A DNA stretch of 64,000 nt from Porphyrobacter sp. (GTDB lineage Bacteria; Pseudomonadota; Alphaproteobacteria; Sphingomonadales; Sphingomonadaceae): NCBI GenBank assembly GCA_027531395.1, contig JAPZRO010000001.1, positions 310,001 to 374,000 of the forward strand, read 5' to 3'. Shown in pieces: positions 1-9,871 of the stretch (position 1 is its first letter; each line of letters opens with the position of its first letter). The position numbers and the translations under genes are program-made. Below the pieces are notes generated by a model. It was given only the letters and a program-made list of their open reading frames with translations, ran no database searches and was not told the origin of the DNA.

Positions 1-1412
1 GCTCCCAGCAGCAGCCACGCCGGTGCGCGCGGGCGCGAGCGGATCAGCTCGTCACGGCGCGGCCAGGTGAGCTGCACCGGGCGGTCGAGCTCCTTGGCGA
101 TCTGCGCGATTTCGATCGCGTGATCATGCTCCAGCCGCGCATCGAAGCTGCCGCCGGCGGGCATGGGATAGAGCGCGACGTCCTCGGTGGAGATGCCGAT
201 TGCCCGCGCCGCCGCGATGCGCGCCTGTTCGGGCGCCTGGGTCGCCATCCACAGATCGAGCCGCCCGTCGACATAGCGCGCGGCGGCACAGGCCGTCTCG
301 ACCGGCGCGGCATGGGCCGGTTCGACTTCGTAGCGCCGCCCGATATCGACCCGGGTCAGCGCATCGCGCCCGAAGCCGGTCTCGGCAATCGGAAAGGCCT
401 CGCCCCCGGTGAGCAGGGTATCGAGCTTGGCGGCGATCTCGTTGCTGCTGACCGGGGTAGTGGTCGACCACTTGGGCTTCATCGCCTCGAGCGCGGCATC
501 GGCGCTCCACCACGTGTCGGCGGCGACCGCGAGCCAGCGCTTGCTCTCGATGATCCCGACCAGACCCTTGATCCCGGCAGCCGCATCGCGGTTGAACCCG
601 GCTAGTTCCGAACCATCGGCAGGGCCGTGGCGGATCGCGGCAAAGACCATTCCGGGCAGACGCACATCGCCGGCAAAGCGGTAGGAGCCATCGACCTTGG
701 ACGGCAGATCGAGCCGCGGAAAGGCGGGCGGGTTCTCGGCATCGGCGGGCAGCGGCTTTTCGCGTGGGGGCTCGGGACGCAGCGGCGGCGGATCGGGCGG
801 CGCGTATTCCGCCGCCGCCTCGGCCAGCTCGCCGAAGGTCGCGCGGTTGTTGCCATGGGTGACGAACCCGCCCTCGACCTCGCATTCCTCCCACGCCACG
901 CCCCAGCGCGAGGCGGCTTCCTGCGCCAGCATCGCGCGCGCCGCCGCGGCCGCTTCGCGGCAGGGCATTTCATAGGCGGCGAGCGAAGTGCCGTCAGCCG
1001 TGGCGTTGAAACGCTGCGCCCCGGCGAAACGCTCCGCCATCAGCGCGTCGGTGGAGGGCGAGAGGCCGGCGAAGCTCGGATCCCACAGCGCGATCCACTT
1101 CTTCGCCAGCGGGACATTAGCATAGGCACCCGAGACCGGCGCGGGCTCGACCGCGATCTGGCGCCAGTCCGCGCCCAGTTCATAGGCGACGATCTGCGGC
1201 AGCAGGGTGGTGATGCCCTGCCCCATTTCGAGCTGCGGGACGGCGACCGTCACCACGCCGTCAGAGGCGATCTTGAGCCATGCGCCAAAGATGTGCTCGC
1301 CCCGCGCGGCGACCAGCGGCGTGCGATAGGCGCGCGGCATCAGCCACCACGCCACCAGCAGGCCGCCGCCCGCCGCCGCCCCTGCCAGCAATCCGCGCCG
1401 CGAGATCTCCAT
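1..1412 (-). CDS. Molybdopterin-binding subunit of xanthine dehydrogenase family (isoquinoline 1-oxidoreductase beta type), C-terminus outside window
   Basis: The protein begins MEISRRGLLAGAAAGGG, a short twin-arginine-like export signal, and continues with the motif QLEMGQGITTLLPQIVA, typical of the large molybdopterin subunit of one-polypeptide IorB-type oxidoreductases. Further in, a second substrate-channel segment reads MPAGGSFDARLEHDHAIEIA. About 470 residues are visible; family members run to about 700-750, so the rest lies left of base 1. The start ATG is 4 bases after the mrp stop, which suggests co-transcription with mrp. Family knowledge: such enzymes pair with a small 2Fe-2S subunit and act in the periplasm on aldehydes or N-heterocycles. 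No small subunit is visible, and the substrate cannot be named. Confidence 0.85.
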   Translation of the reverse strand, partial: MEISRRGLLAGAAAGGGLLVAWWLMPRAYRTPLVAARGEHIFGAWLKIASDGVVTVAVPQLEMGQGITTLLPQIVAYELGADWRQIAVEPAPVSGAYANVPLAKKWIALWDPSFAGLSPSTDALMAERFAGAQRFNATADGTSLAAYEMPCREAAAAARAMLAQEAASRWGVAWEECEVEGGFVTHGNNRATFGELAEAAAEYAPPDPPPLRPEPPREKPLPADAENPPAFPRLDLPSKVDGSYRFAGDVRLPGMVFAAIRHGPADGSELAGFNRDAAAGIKGLVGIIESKRWLAVAADTWWSADAALEAMKPKWSTTTPVSSNEIAAKLDTLLTGGEAFPIAETGFGRDALTRVDIGRRYEVEPAHAAPVETACAAARYVDGRLDLWMATQAPEQARIAAARAIGISTEDVALYPMPAGGSFDARLEHDHAIEIAQIAKELDRPVQLTWPRRDELIRSRPRAPAWLLLG

Positions 1413-1415
1413 GCC

Positions 1416-2435
1416 TCAGATTTTCCCGGTATCGAGCCAGCGCGCAAGGCTCGCAGCGATCGCCATGAACGGCGCGGCGGTCTCGTCGTCGCCGGCGGCG
1501 GGCGGCTCGCCCTTGTCGCCCGCAATCCGTGTCGCCAGCGTCAGCGGCACCCGGCCGAGGAAGGGAATTTCCAGCGCGGCGGCGAATTTCTCCACGCCCC
1601 CGCTGCCGAAGGGATCGCTGACTTCGCCGCAATGCGGACAGGCATAGCCCGCCATGTTCTCCACGAGGCCGATGATCGGCACCTCGCCCTGCTCGAACAG
1701 CTGACCGGCGCGCGCGGCATCGATCAGCGCGAGATCCTGCGGGGTCGAGACGAGCACCGCGCCATCGGGCTTGTGCGCGGAGAGCATCGAGAGCTGAACA
1801 TCGCCCGTGCCCGGCGGCAGATCGACCAGAAGCAGATCGGTATCGCCCCAATCGGCGTCGATCAGCTGCGAAAGCGCCTTGCCCGTCATCGGCCCGCGCC
1901 ATGCCAGCGCCTTGCCGGGGGCGACGATGTGGCCCATCGACAGCACCTTGACGCCATAGGGGCTGTCGATCGCCACCAGCTTGTCGCCTTCGGGGGTAGC
2001 GGCGGGCTTAATGCCTTCGGTTTTGAGCAGCTTGGGCTGCGAGGGGCCGTAGATGTCGCCGTCGATCACCCCGACCTTGCGGCCCAGCTTCGCCAGCGCG
2101 ACTGCGAGATTGGTGGTGAGCGTCGACTTGCCGACCCCGCCCTTGCCGCTGCCGACCGCGATCAGCCGCACGCGGCGTCGCTCGCCCGTCAGCGCGACGC
2201 GCACTTCGTCCACCTCGGCGAGCGGGGACAGCGCGGCAGAGATATCGCCCTCCAACGCGGCGCGTGCCTCGAGCGAGAGATCGCCGGCTTCCGCGACGAT
2301 CACCGCGCGGCGGGCAATGATCCGTGCCGAGCGCACGCGGTGGTTGATTTCGGGGCTCAGGGCGGCGCGAATCAGCGCTTCCTCGGCGTCAGGGGCACGA
2401 GGCGGCTGGCGGCTGGTATCGGACGGGCTGTTCAT
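1416..2435 (-). CDS. mrp: Mrp/NBP35-family iron–sulfur cluster carrier ATPase
   Basis: The 339-residue protein has the deviant Walker A motif GSGKGGVGKST and the following switch-like segments VIDGDIYGPSQPK and VDLPPGTGDVQL. A late CPHC motif matches the cluster-binding cysteine pair of ApbC/Mrp proteins. The N-terminal 80 residues resemble the DUF59/MIP18 region. It is predicted to be a cytosolic P-loop ATPase that carries and delivers Fe-S clusters. I chose the ATG at 2435 because TAGAGG precedes it by about 8 bases. An upstream TTG at 2456 is in frame but less likely. It is divergent from hflK, with only about 70 bp between them. Confidence 0.93.
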   Translation of the reverse strand: MNSPSDTSRQPPRAPDAEEALIRAALSPEINHRVRSARIIARRAVIVAEAGDLSLEARAALEGDISAALSPLAEVDEVRVALTGERRRVRLIAVGSGKGGVGKSTLTTNLAVALAKLGRKVGVIDGDIYGPSQPKLLKTEGIKPAATPEGDKLVAIDSPYGVKVLSMGHIVAPGKALAWRGPMTGKALSQLIDADWGDTDLLLVDLPPGTGDVQLSMLSAHKPDGAVLVSTPQDLALIDAARAGQLFEQGEVPIIGLVENMAGYACPHCGEVSDPFGSGGVEKFAAALEIPFLGRVPLTLATRIAGDKGEPPAAGDDETAAPFMAIAASLARWLDTGKI

Positions 2436-2508
2436 GGCGCCCGCCTCTACCACCAAAATCCGTCAGCCAACCCCTGTTTTTCACGGAAGGGATACCTATA
2501 AGGGCCTT

Positions 2509-3690
2509 ATGCAGAGACTGGACGGTTGGAGAGAACGTCTTGGCGTGGCCGCACGCGGCCTTGCCATGGCTGGCAAGAATCCCTGGGGCAATACCGGCAA
2601 GGGTGACAGCTCCGGAGGAGACGAACCGCGCGAGGATGGCCCGGGCGGTGATGGCCCAAGCGGCGACAGGCCCGGCGGCAGCGAAGGCCCGCGCAATCCC
2701 TGGCTGCCCGGCGGCGGCGAACCCGGCAAGCGGCGCTCGGCCAGCATTGACGACATCTTCAAGAACCGCGGCCCGGAAGGCCCGCGCCGCGCAGGCGGCG
2801 GCCCCGGCGGCCCGACCTTCCGTCTGCCCGAACGGCCCGGCGGCAAGAGCTGGGTCCCCGTGATCCTCGGCGCCGTGGCGCTGATCTGGGTCGCGGTCAC
2901 CAGCGTGCACTTCATCCAGCCGGGCGAACAGGCGGTGGTGACGTGGCTGGGCGGCAAATATTCGCGCACCATCGATTCCGGCACGCGCTTCACCGCGCCC
3001 TGGCCGATCGAGATGGTCGAGAAGGAGAATGTGCGGCAGATCCGTTCGGAAGCCATTCCCGGTACCAACACCGAAAACCTGATCCTGACGGCCGACCAGA
3101 ACCTCGTCGACCTCAGCTACCTGATCCGCTGGAACATCTCCGACCTGACGCTCTACAAGTATCAGCTGTCCGATCCGCGTAACGCGCTGCTGGAAATCGG
3201 CGAGGCGGCGATGCGTGCCGCGGTCGCACGCAAGAAGCTCGACGAGGTGCTGACCGGCGAAGGCCGCGCCGAGATCGAGCAGGACGTGCGCGAGCGGATG
3301 CAGGCGCGGCTCGATGCCTATCGCTCTGGGATCACCGTGCAGGGGATCGACATCAACAAGACCGATCCGCCGGCGCGGGTCGAGGAAGCCTTCAAGGACG
3401 TGTCCTCGGCGCAGCAGGATGCCGATGCCGCGATCAACCGCGCCCGCGCGGTGGCGCAGCAGCTGCTCGCCCGCGCGCAGGGTGACGCCTCGGAGTTCAA
3501 CAACATCTACGAGGAATACAAGCTCGCGCCCGAAGTGACGCGCCGCCGGCTCTATTACGAGACCATGGAATCGATCCTGTCCAAGACCGACAAAACCATC
3601 GTCGAGTCCGGCAATGTCATGCCCTACCTGCCGCTGCCCGAAGTGAAGCGGCGCTCGCAGGCCCAGCCCGCGCGGCCGCAGGGAGAATAA
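2509..3690 (+). CDS. hflK: Protease modulator HflK (SPFH/band-7 membrane protein)
   Basis: The protein has 393 residues. Residues 15-105 are Gly/Pro-rich and include the NPWG motif typical of HflK N-termini. One membrane helix follows around 113-130 (SWVPVILGAVALIWVAVT), then a band-7 domain starting HFIQPGEQAVVTWLGGK. Family role: with HflC it forms a large ring around the FtsH protease in the inner membrane. The ATG at 2509 has AAGGG 4-5 bases upstream. A second in-frame ATG at 2566 (MAGKNPWG) lacks a ribosome site. It lies 4 bases before hflC and heads the order hflK–hflC–degP. Confidence 0.95.
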   Translation: MQRLDGWRERLGVAARGLAMAGKNPWGNTGKGDSSGGDEPREDGPGGDGPSGDRPGGSEGPRNPWLPGGGEPGKRRSASIDDIFKNRGPEGPRRAGGGPGGPTFRLPERPGGKSWVPVILGAVALIWVAVTSVHFIQPGEQAVVTWLGGKYSRTIDSGTRFTAPWPIEMVEKENVRQIRSEAIPGTNTENLILTADQNLVDLSYLIRWNISDLTLYKYQLSDPRNALLEIGEAAMRAAVARKKLDEVLTGEGRAEIEQDVRERMQARLDAYRSGITVQGIDINKTDPPARVEEAFKDVSSAQQDADAAINRARAVAQQLLARAQGDASEFNNIYEEYKLAPEVTRRRLYYETMESILSKTDKTIVESGNVMPYLPLPEVKRRSQAQPARPQGE

Positions 3691-3694
3691 GGCG

Positions 3695-4540
3695 ATGAAT
3701 GCTCTGATGCAGAACTACAAGGCCGTCGCGATCGGGGTTGTCGCCCTGGTGGTGGCGCTGCTCGCCAGCACCGTGATCGTGCCGGAAACCCATCAGGCGG
3801 TGGTGATCCGCACCGGCCAGCCCGACCGGGTGTTCAACATGTTCCGGCCCGATGCGCCCTACGGGCAGACCGGGGCGGGCATCAACTTTCGCATCCCCTT
3901 CGTCGAGCAGGTACGGCTGATCGACCGCCGCGTGCTCGATCTCGACATGGAGCGCACCCAGGTGCTCTCCAACGACCAGCAGCGCCTGCAGGTCGATGCC
4001 TATGCGCGCTACCGCATCATCGATCCGGTCAGGCTGGTCGAACGCGCCGGTGACGAGCGCCAGCTCGAAAGCCAGCTGCTGCCGATCCTCACCTCGGTGG
4101 TGCGGCAGGAGCTCGGGCGGCGTCCGTTCTCCTCGCTGATCTCCGCCGAGCGCGGGACGGCGATGGCCAACATCACCAAGGCGCTCGACCGGCAGGCGCG
4201 CGAATATGGCGCGCAGGTGCTCGACGTGCGCATCAAGGCCGCCGACCTGCCCGCAGGCCGTCCGCTCGACGCTGCCTTCACGCGGATGGAGACCGACCGT
4301 CAGGAGGAAGCTGCCACGATCCGCGCCGCCGGCCAGCGCGATGCCCAGATCATCCAGGCCGAGGCCTCCGCCGAAGCCGCGAGCATCTATGCCGAAGCCT
4401 ATGGCAAGGACCCGGAATTCTACGATTTCTACCGGGCGATGCAGAGCTACCGCCAGACGTTCCTTGCAGGCGAAGGGCAGAGCTCGATGGTGCTGTCCGA
4501 CGACAGCGAGTATTTCCGCCAGTTCCGGGGCAAGAAGTAA
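3695..4540 (+). CDS. hflC: Protease modulator HflC
   Basis: The protein has 281 residues: one N-terminal membrane helix (residues 9-26, VAIGVVALVVALLASTVIV) and a band-7/SPFH domain (VPETHQAVVIRTGQPDRVF, later QVLDVRIKAADLP and an Ala/Glu-rich coiled coil). It is the partner of HflK in the FtsH-associated membrane complex. The start is 4 bases after the hflK stop, with GGAG just upstream, so translation is probably coupled. Length and order are normal for the family. Confidence 0.95.
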   Translation: MNALMQNYKAVAIGVVALVVALLASTVIVPETHQAVVIRTGQPDRVFNMFRPDAPYGQTGAGINFRIPFVEQVRLIDRRVLDLDMERTQVLSNDQQRLQVDAYARYRIIDPVRLVERAGDERQLESQLLPILTSVVRQELGRRPFSSLISAERGTAMANITKALDRQAREYGAQVLDVRIKAADLPAGRPLDAAFTRMETDRQEEAATIRAAGQRDAQIIQAEASAEAASIYAEAYGKDPEFYDFYRAMQSYRQTFLAGEGQSSMVLSDDSEYFRQFRGKK

Positions 4541-4719
4541 GCGGTTCGTCGGGCGGCCCATGTCGTCCGGCGAACGGCCGCCAGCGTTCAATTGGCGTTC
4601 AGGCGGCGAGGGCTCAATCAGGGCCGCTTGACCGCAACCACGCGGCGGCACGGGGACAGATCAAGGAACGCGCAAGGTGCCTCGCGCATTCCTGACACGA
4701 GAATAAGGATCAAGAGGAC

Positions 4720-6255
4720 GTGAACAAAGTGCGCTACGTATATGGACTCTCGAGCGCGCTGCTGGTGGGCGGCGCGACGATCTCGCTGATCACCGGCCAG
4801 CCTCTCGGCGCGCAGGTAGCGCAGAACGACGGCGCGGTGATGGACCGCGTGGTGCCTGTCGCCGGCGCTCCGGCGAGCTTCGCCGATCTCACCGCGCAGC
4901 TCCAGCCCGCCGTGGTCAACATCGCCACCCGCCAGCGCGTGGAGGTGAGCAACAACCCCTTCGCCGGCACGCCCTTTGCCGAACTGTTCAACCGCCGTCA
5001 GGGCGGGAACGGCCAGCCGCAGACCCGCGAGGCGCAGTCGCTGGGTTCGGGCTTCATCATCTCGGCCGACGGCTATGTCGTCACCAACAATCACGTGATC
5101 AATCCGCCCGACAGCCGCGCCAAGCTGGAATCGATCACCGTCACTCTGCCCGACGGCACCGAATACGAGGCCGATCTGGTGGGGGCGGATGCCGCGTCCG
5201 ACCTTGCGGTGCTCAAGATCCGCTCGAGCAACACCTTCCCCTTCGTCAAGTTCGGGGATTCGAGCGCGGCGCGCGTGGGCGACTGGGTGGTGGCGATCGG
5301 CAACCCCTTCGGCCTCGGCGGCACGGTCACCAGCGGGATCATCTCGGCGGTGTACCGCAACACCGGCCAGGGCGGCGCCTATGACCGCTACATCCAGACC
5401 GATGCCAGCATCAACCGCGGCAATTCGGGCGGCCCGCTGTTCGACATGCGCGGCAACGTCATCGGCATCAACAACGCGATCTTCTCGCCCTCAGGCGGCA
5501 GCGTCGGCATCGGCTTTGCCATCCCCGCCGAAATCGCCGCTCCGATCGTCGAGCAACTGAAGGCCGGCCGCGAGATCGAGCGTGGCTATCTCGGCGTCGG
5601 GCTCGCCCCGATCAACGAGGATATCGCCGCCTCGCTCGGCATCGAAAAGCGCCGCGGCGAATTCGTACAGACCGTGCAGGACGATAGCCCGGCCGCGCGC
5701 GCGGGCCTCAAGCCCGGCGACATCATCATGCGGGTCAACGGCAAGGAAGTGACCGCCGACCAGACCGTCTCGTTCCTCGTCGCCAATCTCGTGCCGGGCG
5801 CGCAGGTGCCGGTCGAACTGCTGCGCGACGGCAAGAAGCTGGCGGTCAACGTGACGCTCGGCAAGCGCCCGACCGAGGCGGAACTGCAACAGCAGAGCCA
5901 GACCTTCGATCCGGATTCGGAAGAGCCGATCGCACCGGGCACCTCCGACGGCACGATCGAGGAGAAGCTCGGCCTGCAGGTGATCCCGATGACGGCGCAG
6001 ATCGCCCGTTCGCTCGGGGTGCCGGCCGAGACCAAGGGCGTGGTGATCGGCGCGGTCGATCCCAATTCGGACGCGGCGCGCAAGGGCCTGCGCCGGGGCG
6101 ACATCATCCTGTCGGCCAATTACCAGGACGTCGCCAGCGTCGAGGCGCTGCTGGCGCAGGTCAAGGCGGCGACCACCGAAGGGCGCGAGGCGATCCTGCT
6201 GCGTGTCCAGCGCCGCACCACGCCGCCGGCCTTCATTCCGGTGCGCCTGCGCTAA
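4720..6255 (+). CDS. degP: Periplasmic serine protease DegP/HtrA (Do family)
   Basis: The protein has 511 residues, an N-terminal signal peptide (about 1-32) and a trypsin-like domain with His125 (VVTNNHV), Asp161 (ASDLAVLKI) and Ser236 (GNSGGPL) as the triad. Two PDZ domains follow (about 285-385 and 415-505). Family role: ATP-independent periplasmic protein quality control. The GTG start is preceded by AAGAGG. The 179-bp gap after hflC suggests its own promoter, although it lies in the usual hflKC–degP order. A strong terminator follows immediately. Confidence 0.95.
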   Translation: MNKVRYVYGLSSALLVGGATISLITGQPLGAQVAQNDGAVMDRVVPVAGAPASFADLTAQLQPAVVNIATRQRVEVSNNPFAGTPFAELFNRRQGGNGQPQTREAQSLGSGFIISADGYVVTNNHVINPPDSRAKLESITVTLPDGTEYEADLVGADAASDLAVLKIRSSNTFPFVKFGDSSAARVGDWVVAIGNPFGLGGTVTSGIISAVYRNTGQGGAYDRYIQTDASINRGNSGGPLFDMRGNVIGINNAIFSPSGGSVGIGFAIPAEIAAPIVEQLKAGREIERGYLGVGLAPINEDIAASLGIEKRRGEFVQTVQDDSPAARAGLKPGDIIMRVNGKEVTADQTVSFLVANLVPGAQVPVELLRDGKKLAVNVTLGKRPTEAELQQQSQTFDPDSEEPIAPGTSDGTIEEKLGLQVIPMTAQIARSLGVPAETKGVVIGAVDPNSDAARKGLRRGDIILSANYQDVASVEALLAQVKAATTEGREAILLRVQRRTTPPAFIPVRLR

Positions 6256-6275
6256 GCCGCGCGCCAACGCAAAGA

Positions 6276-6311
6276 AAAGGGCGCCGGGAGCTGATCCCGG
6301 CGCCCTTTTTC
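6276..6311. terminator. Bidirectional rho-independent terminator between degP and the class A PBP
   Basis: A perfect 12-bp inverted repeat (6278-6289 and 6295-6306, AGGGCGCCGGGA) with a 5-base loop is followed by five T on the + strand. It is preceded by AAAGAAAA, which is a T-rich tail on the - strand. It can stop both converging transcripts. Confidence 0.9.
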
Positions 6312-6326
6312 GTGGGCGAAACCGCC

Positions 6327-8519
6327 CTATTCGTCAGGCGGCGGGCGGGTTGCCTGTGGCTGCGGCGGACGGCGCTGTTCGCGCGGGGAGCGCGGCAATT
6401 CGCCGCCGGTCGCCTCTTCGAGGAAGTCCTGACTGGCCGCAGGCGGGCCATCGCGCAGCCGCTCGCCATCGGGGCCGAACGGGCTGCGGTTCGGCTCGCG
6501 CCGTCCGGGTTCGACCAGATTGCCCTGCTCGTCGATGAAGTAGTAATCCTCGGGCTCGCCGAACATCGCTTCCTCGTCCGGCTCCATCTGCCATTCGGGC
6601 AGTTCGACGGTGGTCTCGAATTCCTCCACGGGGCGATCCTTGACGGCATAGCGCATGAAGGCGGCGAAGGCCTGCGCCGGTGCGCGCCCGCCCTGCAGGC
6701 CGGGGACCGCCTTGGCATCGTCGCGGCCCATCCACACGCCGGTCGTCACCCCGCTCGAAAAGCCGATGAACCAGCCGTCCTTGTTCGACGAGGTGGTGCC
6801 GGTCTTGCCCGCCACCGGCCGCCCGATCTGCGCCGCGCGGCCCGTGCCGGTCTGCACCGCGGCCTGAAGCAGGTCGGTCATCCCGGCGACGACATAGTCG
6901 GGCACCAGCGCCCGCTCGCTCTTGTCCTCGTGGCGGTAGAGCACCTCGCCGCTGGCAGTGGTGACCTTGGCGATGCCGTAGGGCTCGACCCCGTTGCCCT
7001 TGGCCGAGATCGCGGCGAAGGCCTGCGTCATCTCGATCAGGCGGACTTCGGAGGAGCCCAGCACCATCGAGGGATAGGTCGCCACTTCCGAGGTGATCCC
7101 GAAGCGCTTGGCCATCGAGGCGACCGTGCCGAACCCGACCTCGTTGCCGAGCTGCGCGGCGACAGTGTTGATCGAGAAGGCGAAGGCGGTGCGCACATCG
7201 GTCTCGCCGATGTTCTGCCCGGTGGAATTGCGCGGGCTCCAGCCCTCGATCGTCACCGGCGTGTCGGTCACAGTGTCCTCGGGCGTGTAGCCCGCCTCGA
7301 GCGCGGCGAGATAGACGAACAGCTTCCACGAGGAACCGGGCTGGCGCATCGCGGCGGTGGCGCGGTTGTAGTTGCTGGCGACGTAGTCGGTGCCGCCCAC
7401 CATCGCGAGGATCGCGCCGTCGCGGTCAAGGCTGACCAGCGCGCCTTGCGCATTGCCCGGCGTATTGGCCTCGATCGCGGCGGTGGCGGCGCGCTGCATT
7501 CCGATATCGAGCGTGGTCCACACCTCGATCGGCTCGAAGGTCTCGGGCAGGATGATATCGAGCTGCGGCAGCACCCAGTCGGTGAAGTAGCGCACCGAGT
7601 TCTGGGTCGCCTGCTCCTTGAGCTGCACTTCCGACACGTCGACCGAGGCCTGGTCGGGCGAGATGTAGCCCTGTTCGCGCATCAGCCGCAGCACCACCTT
7701 GGCGCGGTCGACCGCGGCCTGGGTGTCGGCGGTGGGCGAATAGCGGCTCGGCGCCTTGACGAGGCCGGCAATGATCGCCGCCTCGCCCACCGAGAGGTCG
7801 TCGGCGGGGTGGCTGAAGAACTTGCGGGAAGCGGAATCGATGCCGTAGGCGCCGCCGCCGAAATAGACCTTGTTGAGATAGAGCTCGAGGATCTCCTCCT
7901 TGGAGAACTTCCATTCGAGCGCCATCGCCAGCACAGCCTCGCGCGCCTTGCGGTCGGGCGTGCGGTTGTTGTTGAGGAACAGGTTGCGCGCCAGCTGCTG
8001 GGTGATGGTGGAGGTGCCGCCGATCCGCGCCCGCTCGCCCAGCACATATTCCGCAACCGCACCCACCAGACGCACCGGATCGACCCCGAAATGCGAATGG
8101 AAGCGCTTGTCCTCGACCGCGATCATCGCGTTCTTCATGGTCTCGGGGATTTCCGAGGAATCGAGCCAGTCGCCGAAGCTCGGCCCCAGTTCGACGATCT
8201 CGCGCCCGTCGCGCGCACGCACGATGATGGTCTGGCCCGGCTGGGTTGCCTGCAGCTCGTCGAAGCTGGGGATCGAGCGGGCCGCGAAGCCGACCGCAAA
8301 GCCGAGGAAGATGACGCCGAGCAGCGCCAGCACGCCGCCGGTGATCACCCCGCGCTTGACCCAGACGCGCCAGCGCGCCGGCGGTTCGCCGTCACCGCCG
8401 CCTTGCTTGCCGCCGCCGCTCGCCTTGCTGCGCACGGCGGGAGCCTCGGCCCGCTGCGCCGCGGCGCGGCGGCTGCCACGTGCACCCTTGTTCTGCAACC
8501 GGTCACCCCGTCTGGACAT
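6327..8519 (-). CDS. Penicillin-binding protein 1A-type bifunctional transglycosylase/transpeptidase
   Basis: The protein has 730 residues with a basic cytoplasmic N-terminus, one membrane helix (about 58-80) and a GT51 glycosyltransferase domain with catalytic Glu136 (AVEDKRFHSHFG) and the QQLARN motif. The transpeptidase domain carries Ser396-x-x-Lys399 (PGSSWK), Ser449-Ile-Asn451 and Lys572-Thr-Gly. It polymerises and cross-links peptidoglycan on the periplasmic side. The C-terminal 100 residues are acidic then Pro/Arg-rich and probably disordered. All catalytic motifs are intact. Which mrcA/pbp paralogue it is cannot be decided here. Confidence 0.94.
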   Translation of the reverse strand: MSRRGDRLQNKGARGSRRAAAQRAEAPAVRSKASGGGKQGGGDGEPPARWRVWVKRGVITGGVLALLGVIFLGFAVGFAARSIPSFDELQATQPGQTIIVRARDGREIVELGPSFGDWLDSSEIPETMKNAMIAVEDKRFHSHFGVDPVRLVGAVAEYVLGERARIGGTSTITQQLARNLFLNNNRTPDRKAREAVLAMALEWKFSKEEILELYLNKVYFGGGAYGIDSASRKFFSHPADDLSVGEAAIIAGLVKAPSRYSPTADTQAAVDRAKVVLRLMREQGYISPDQASVDVSEVQLKEQATQNSVRYFTDWVLPQLDIILPETFEPIEVWTTLDIGMQRAATAAIEANTPGNAQGALVSLDRDGAILAMVGGTDYVASNYNRATAAMRQPGSSWKLFVYLAALEAGYTPEDTVTDTPVTIEGWSPRNSTGQNIGETDVRTAFAFSINTVAAQLGNEVGFGTVASMAKRFGITSEVATYPSMVLGSSEVRLIEMTQAFAAISAKGNGVEPYGIAKVTTASGEVLYRHEDKSERALVPDYVVAGMTDLLQAAVQTGTGRAAQIGRPVAGKTGTTSSNKDGWFIGFSSGVTTGVWMGRDDAKAVPGLQGGRAPAQAFAAFMRYAVKDRPVEEFETTVELPEWQMEPDEEAMFGEPEDYYFIDEQGNLVEPGRREPNRSPFGPDGERLRDGPPAASQDFLEEATGGELPRSPREQRRPPQPQATRPPPDE

Positions 8520-8641
8520 GGACTTCAGTTCAATCCGTTATGGCCCGTCAGAAGCGGGCGACGCGCGGCCCCCTGCATAGGCGAGTTGTAACCGCGGGTG
8601 AACCGCCCTTGCATCATCGTCCCCCGCTGCGGTGCGCCGGT

Positions 8642-9049
8642 TCAGTCGGAAGCCGGAGTGAACACCAGCGCCGCCGAGTTGATGCAGTAGCGCAAGCCCC
8701 CCTGTTCGGGCGGGCCGTCGGGGAAGACATGGCCGAGATGCCCGCCGCACTTGCCGCAGCGCACTTCGGTGCGGATCATGCCGTAGGACATGTCCCGATG
8801 CTCCTCGATCACCTCGTCATCGGCCGGACGCGTGAATGCGGGCCAGCCGCAGCCGCTGTTGTACTTGGCAGTCGAATAGAACAGCTGCGTGCCGCAGGCG
8901 GCGCAGTGATATTCGCCCTCGTCGTAAAACTTGTCGTATTCGCCAGTGAAGGCGCGCTCCGTGCCCGCCTCGCGCAGGATGTGATACTGCATCGGGGTGA
9001 GCCGCTCGCGCCACTCGGCGTCCGTCAGGCTGCGGGGATCGTCGTTCAT
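8642..9049 (-). CDS. msrB: Peptide-methionine (R)-S-oxide reductase MsrB
   Basis: The 135-residue protein has the two zinc CxxC pairs (Cys49/Cys52, Cys98/Cys101), the GCGWPAF motif and the catalytic RYCINS Cys122. It reduces methionine-R-sulfoxide in proteins with thioredoxin. No signal peptide is visible, so it is cytosolic. AGGTGAAT precedes the start. It is a complete, normal-length single-domain enzyme. Confidence 0.95.
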   Translation of the reverse strand: MNDDPRSLTDAEWRERLTPMQYHILREAGTERAFTGEYDKFYDEGEYHCAACGTQLFYSTAKYNSGCGWPAFTRPADDEVIEEHRDMSYGMIRTEVRCGKCGGHLGHVFPDGPPEQGGLRYCINSAALVFTPASD

Positions 9050-9135
9050 GAATTCACCTCTCCTGTGGGCGCAATATCAGCGCGCCACCGGCAATTCGCA
9101 AGCGCCGCGCAGAGCGTTACGACGCGCTTGCGCCC

Positions 9136-9804
9136 CTATCCATCAAGAAGCGCATAGTGCGAAGGCGGCTGGATCGTCTCCATCCGCTCGGTCAGCAGCG
9201 GGCGGAAGCTCGGGCGGCTCTTGAACACGGCATACCAGCCGCGCGATTGTTCATGCCCCGCCCAGTCGATCCCGCCGAGATAGTCCGCGACCGAGATCTG
9301 CGCCGCCGCTGCGAGATCGGCGAGGCTCATGGTCGAGCCGGCCACCCACGGGCGGTTGTCGATCAGCCAGTCGAGATAGTCGAGATGGCCGTGCGCCAGC
9401 TTCATCGCGTTGCGCAGCGCGCCGCTGTCGGGCGGCTGGCGCAGGATGCGCTTGCGCATCCGCTCGGACAGAAGCGGCGCGGTGACGTCGGCGTAGAAAT
9501 TCTCGTCGAACAGCGCGACCAGCCGGCGGATCTCGGCACGCTGGGTGGCGGTGCCGTTGATCATCGGCGCACGCTCAACCGTTTCCTCGAAATACTCCGC
9601 GATCGCCCGGCTATCGGCGAGCGTGATGTTCTTCTCGGGATTGACGATCACCGGCGTGCGCCCGGCCGGATTGAGGTTGAAGAACATGTCGGACGCGGCC
9701 CAGGGGTCTTCGCGCACCAGTTCGAAGGGGATGTTCTTTTCGCTCAGCAGCAGCCGGATCTTGCGGCTGAAGGGGCACAGCGGGAATTGATGAAGGAGCC
9801 ACAT
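9136..9804 (-). CDS. Glutathione S-transferase family protein
   Basis: The 222-residue protein starts with a thioredoxin-fold N-domain containing the CPFSRKIRLLL redox/glutathione motif and the TPVIV–ADSRAIAEYFEE segment that binds glutathione. It is followed by an all-helical C-domain with the N-capping SLADLAAAAQISV motif. The CPFS cysteine suggests an omega/beta-like class. The substrate is unknown. It is a separate transcription unit from msrB, with an 86-bp gap. Confidence 0.88.
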   Translation of the reverse strand: MWLLHQFPLCPFSRKIRLLLSEKNIPFELVREDPWAASDMFFNLNPAGRTPVIVNPEKNITLADSRAIAEYFEETVERAPMINGTATQRAEIRRLVALFDENFYADVTAPLLSERMRKRILRQPPDSGALRNAMKLAHGHLDYLDWLIDNRPWVAGSTMSLADLAAAAQISVADYLGGIDWAGHEQSRGWYAVFKSRPSFRPLLTERMETIQPPSHYALLDG

Positions 9805-9871
9805 ATGGCCTCACCCTGTGCCGCAATTCGCCATCCAAATCCAGCGCTCTGCGGCAGTAACGGGGGAGTAA

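Noticed and set aside
627..2501. 624-codon + strand open frame across the molybdopterin subunit and mrp
   Set aside because: It is antisense to two clearly recognisable genes and encodes low-complexity Arg/Gly/His-rich sequence.
8642..9049. Possible selenocysteine or truncated MsrB
   Set aside because: Catalytic Cys122 and both zinc cysteine pairs are present and length is normal.
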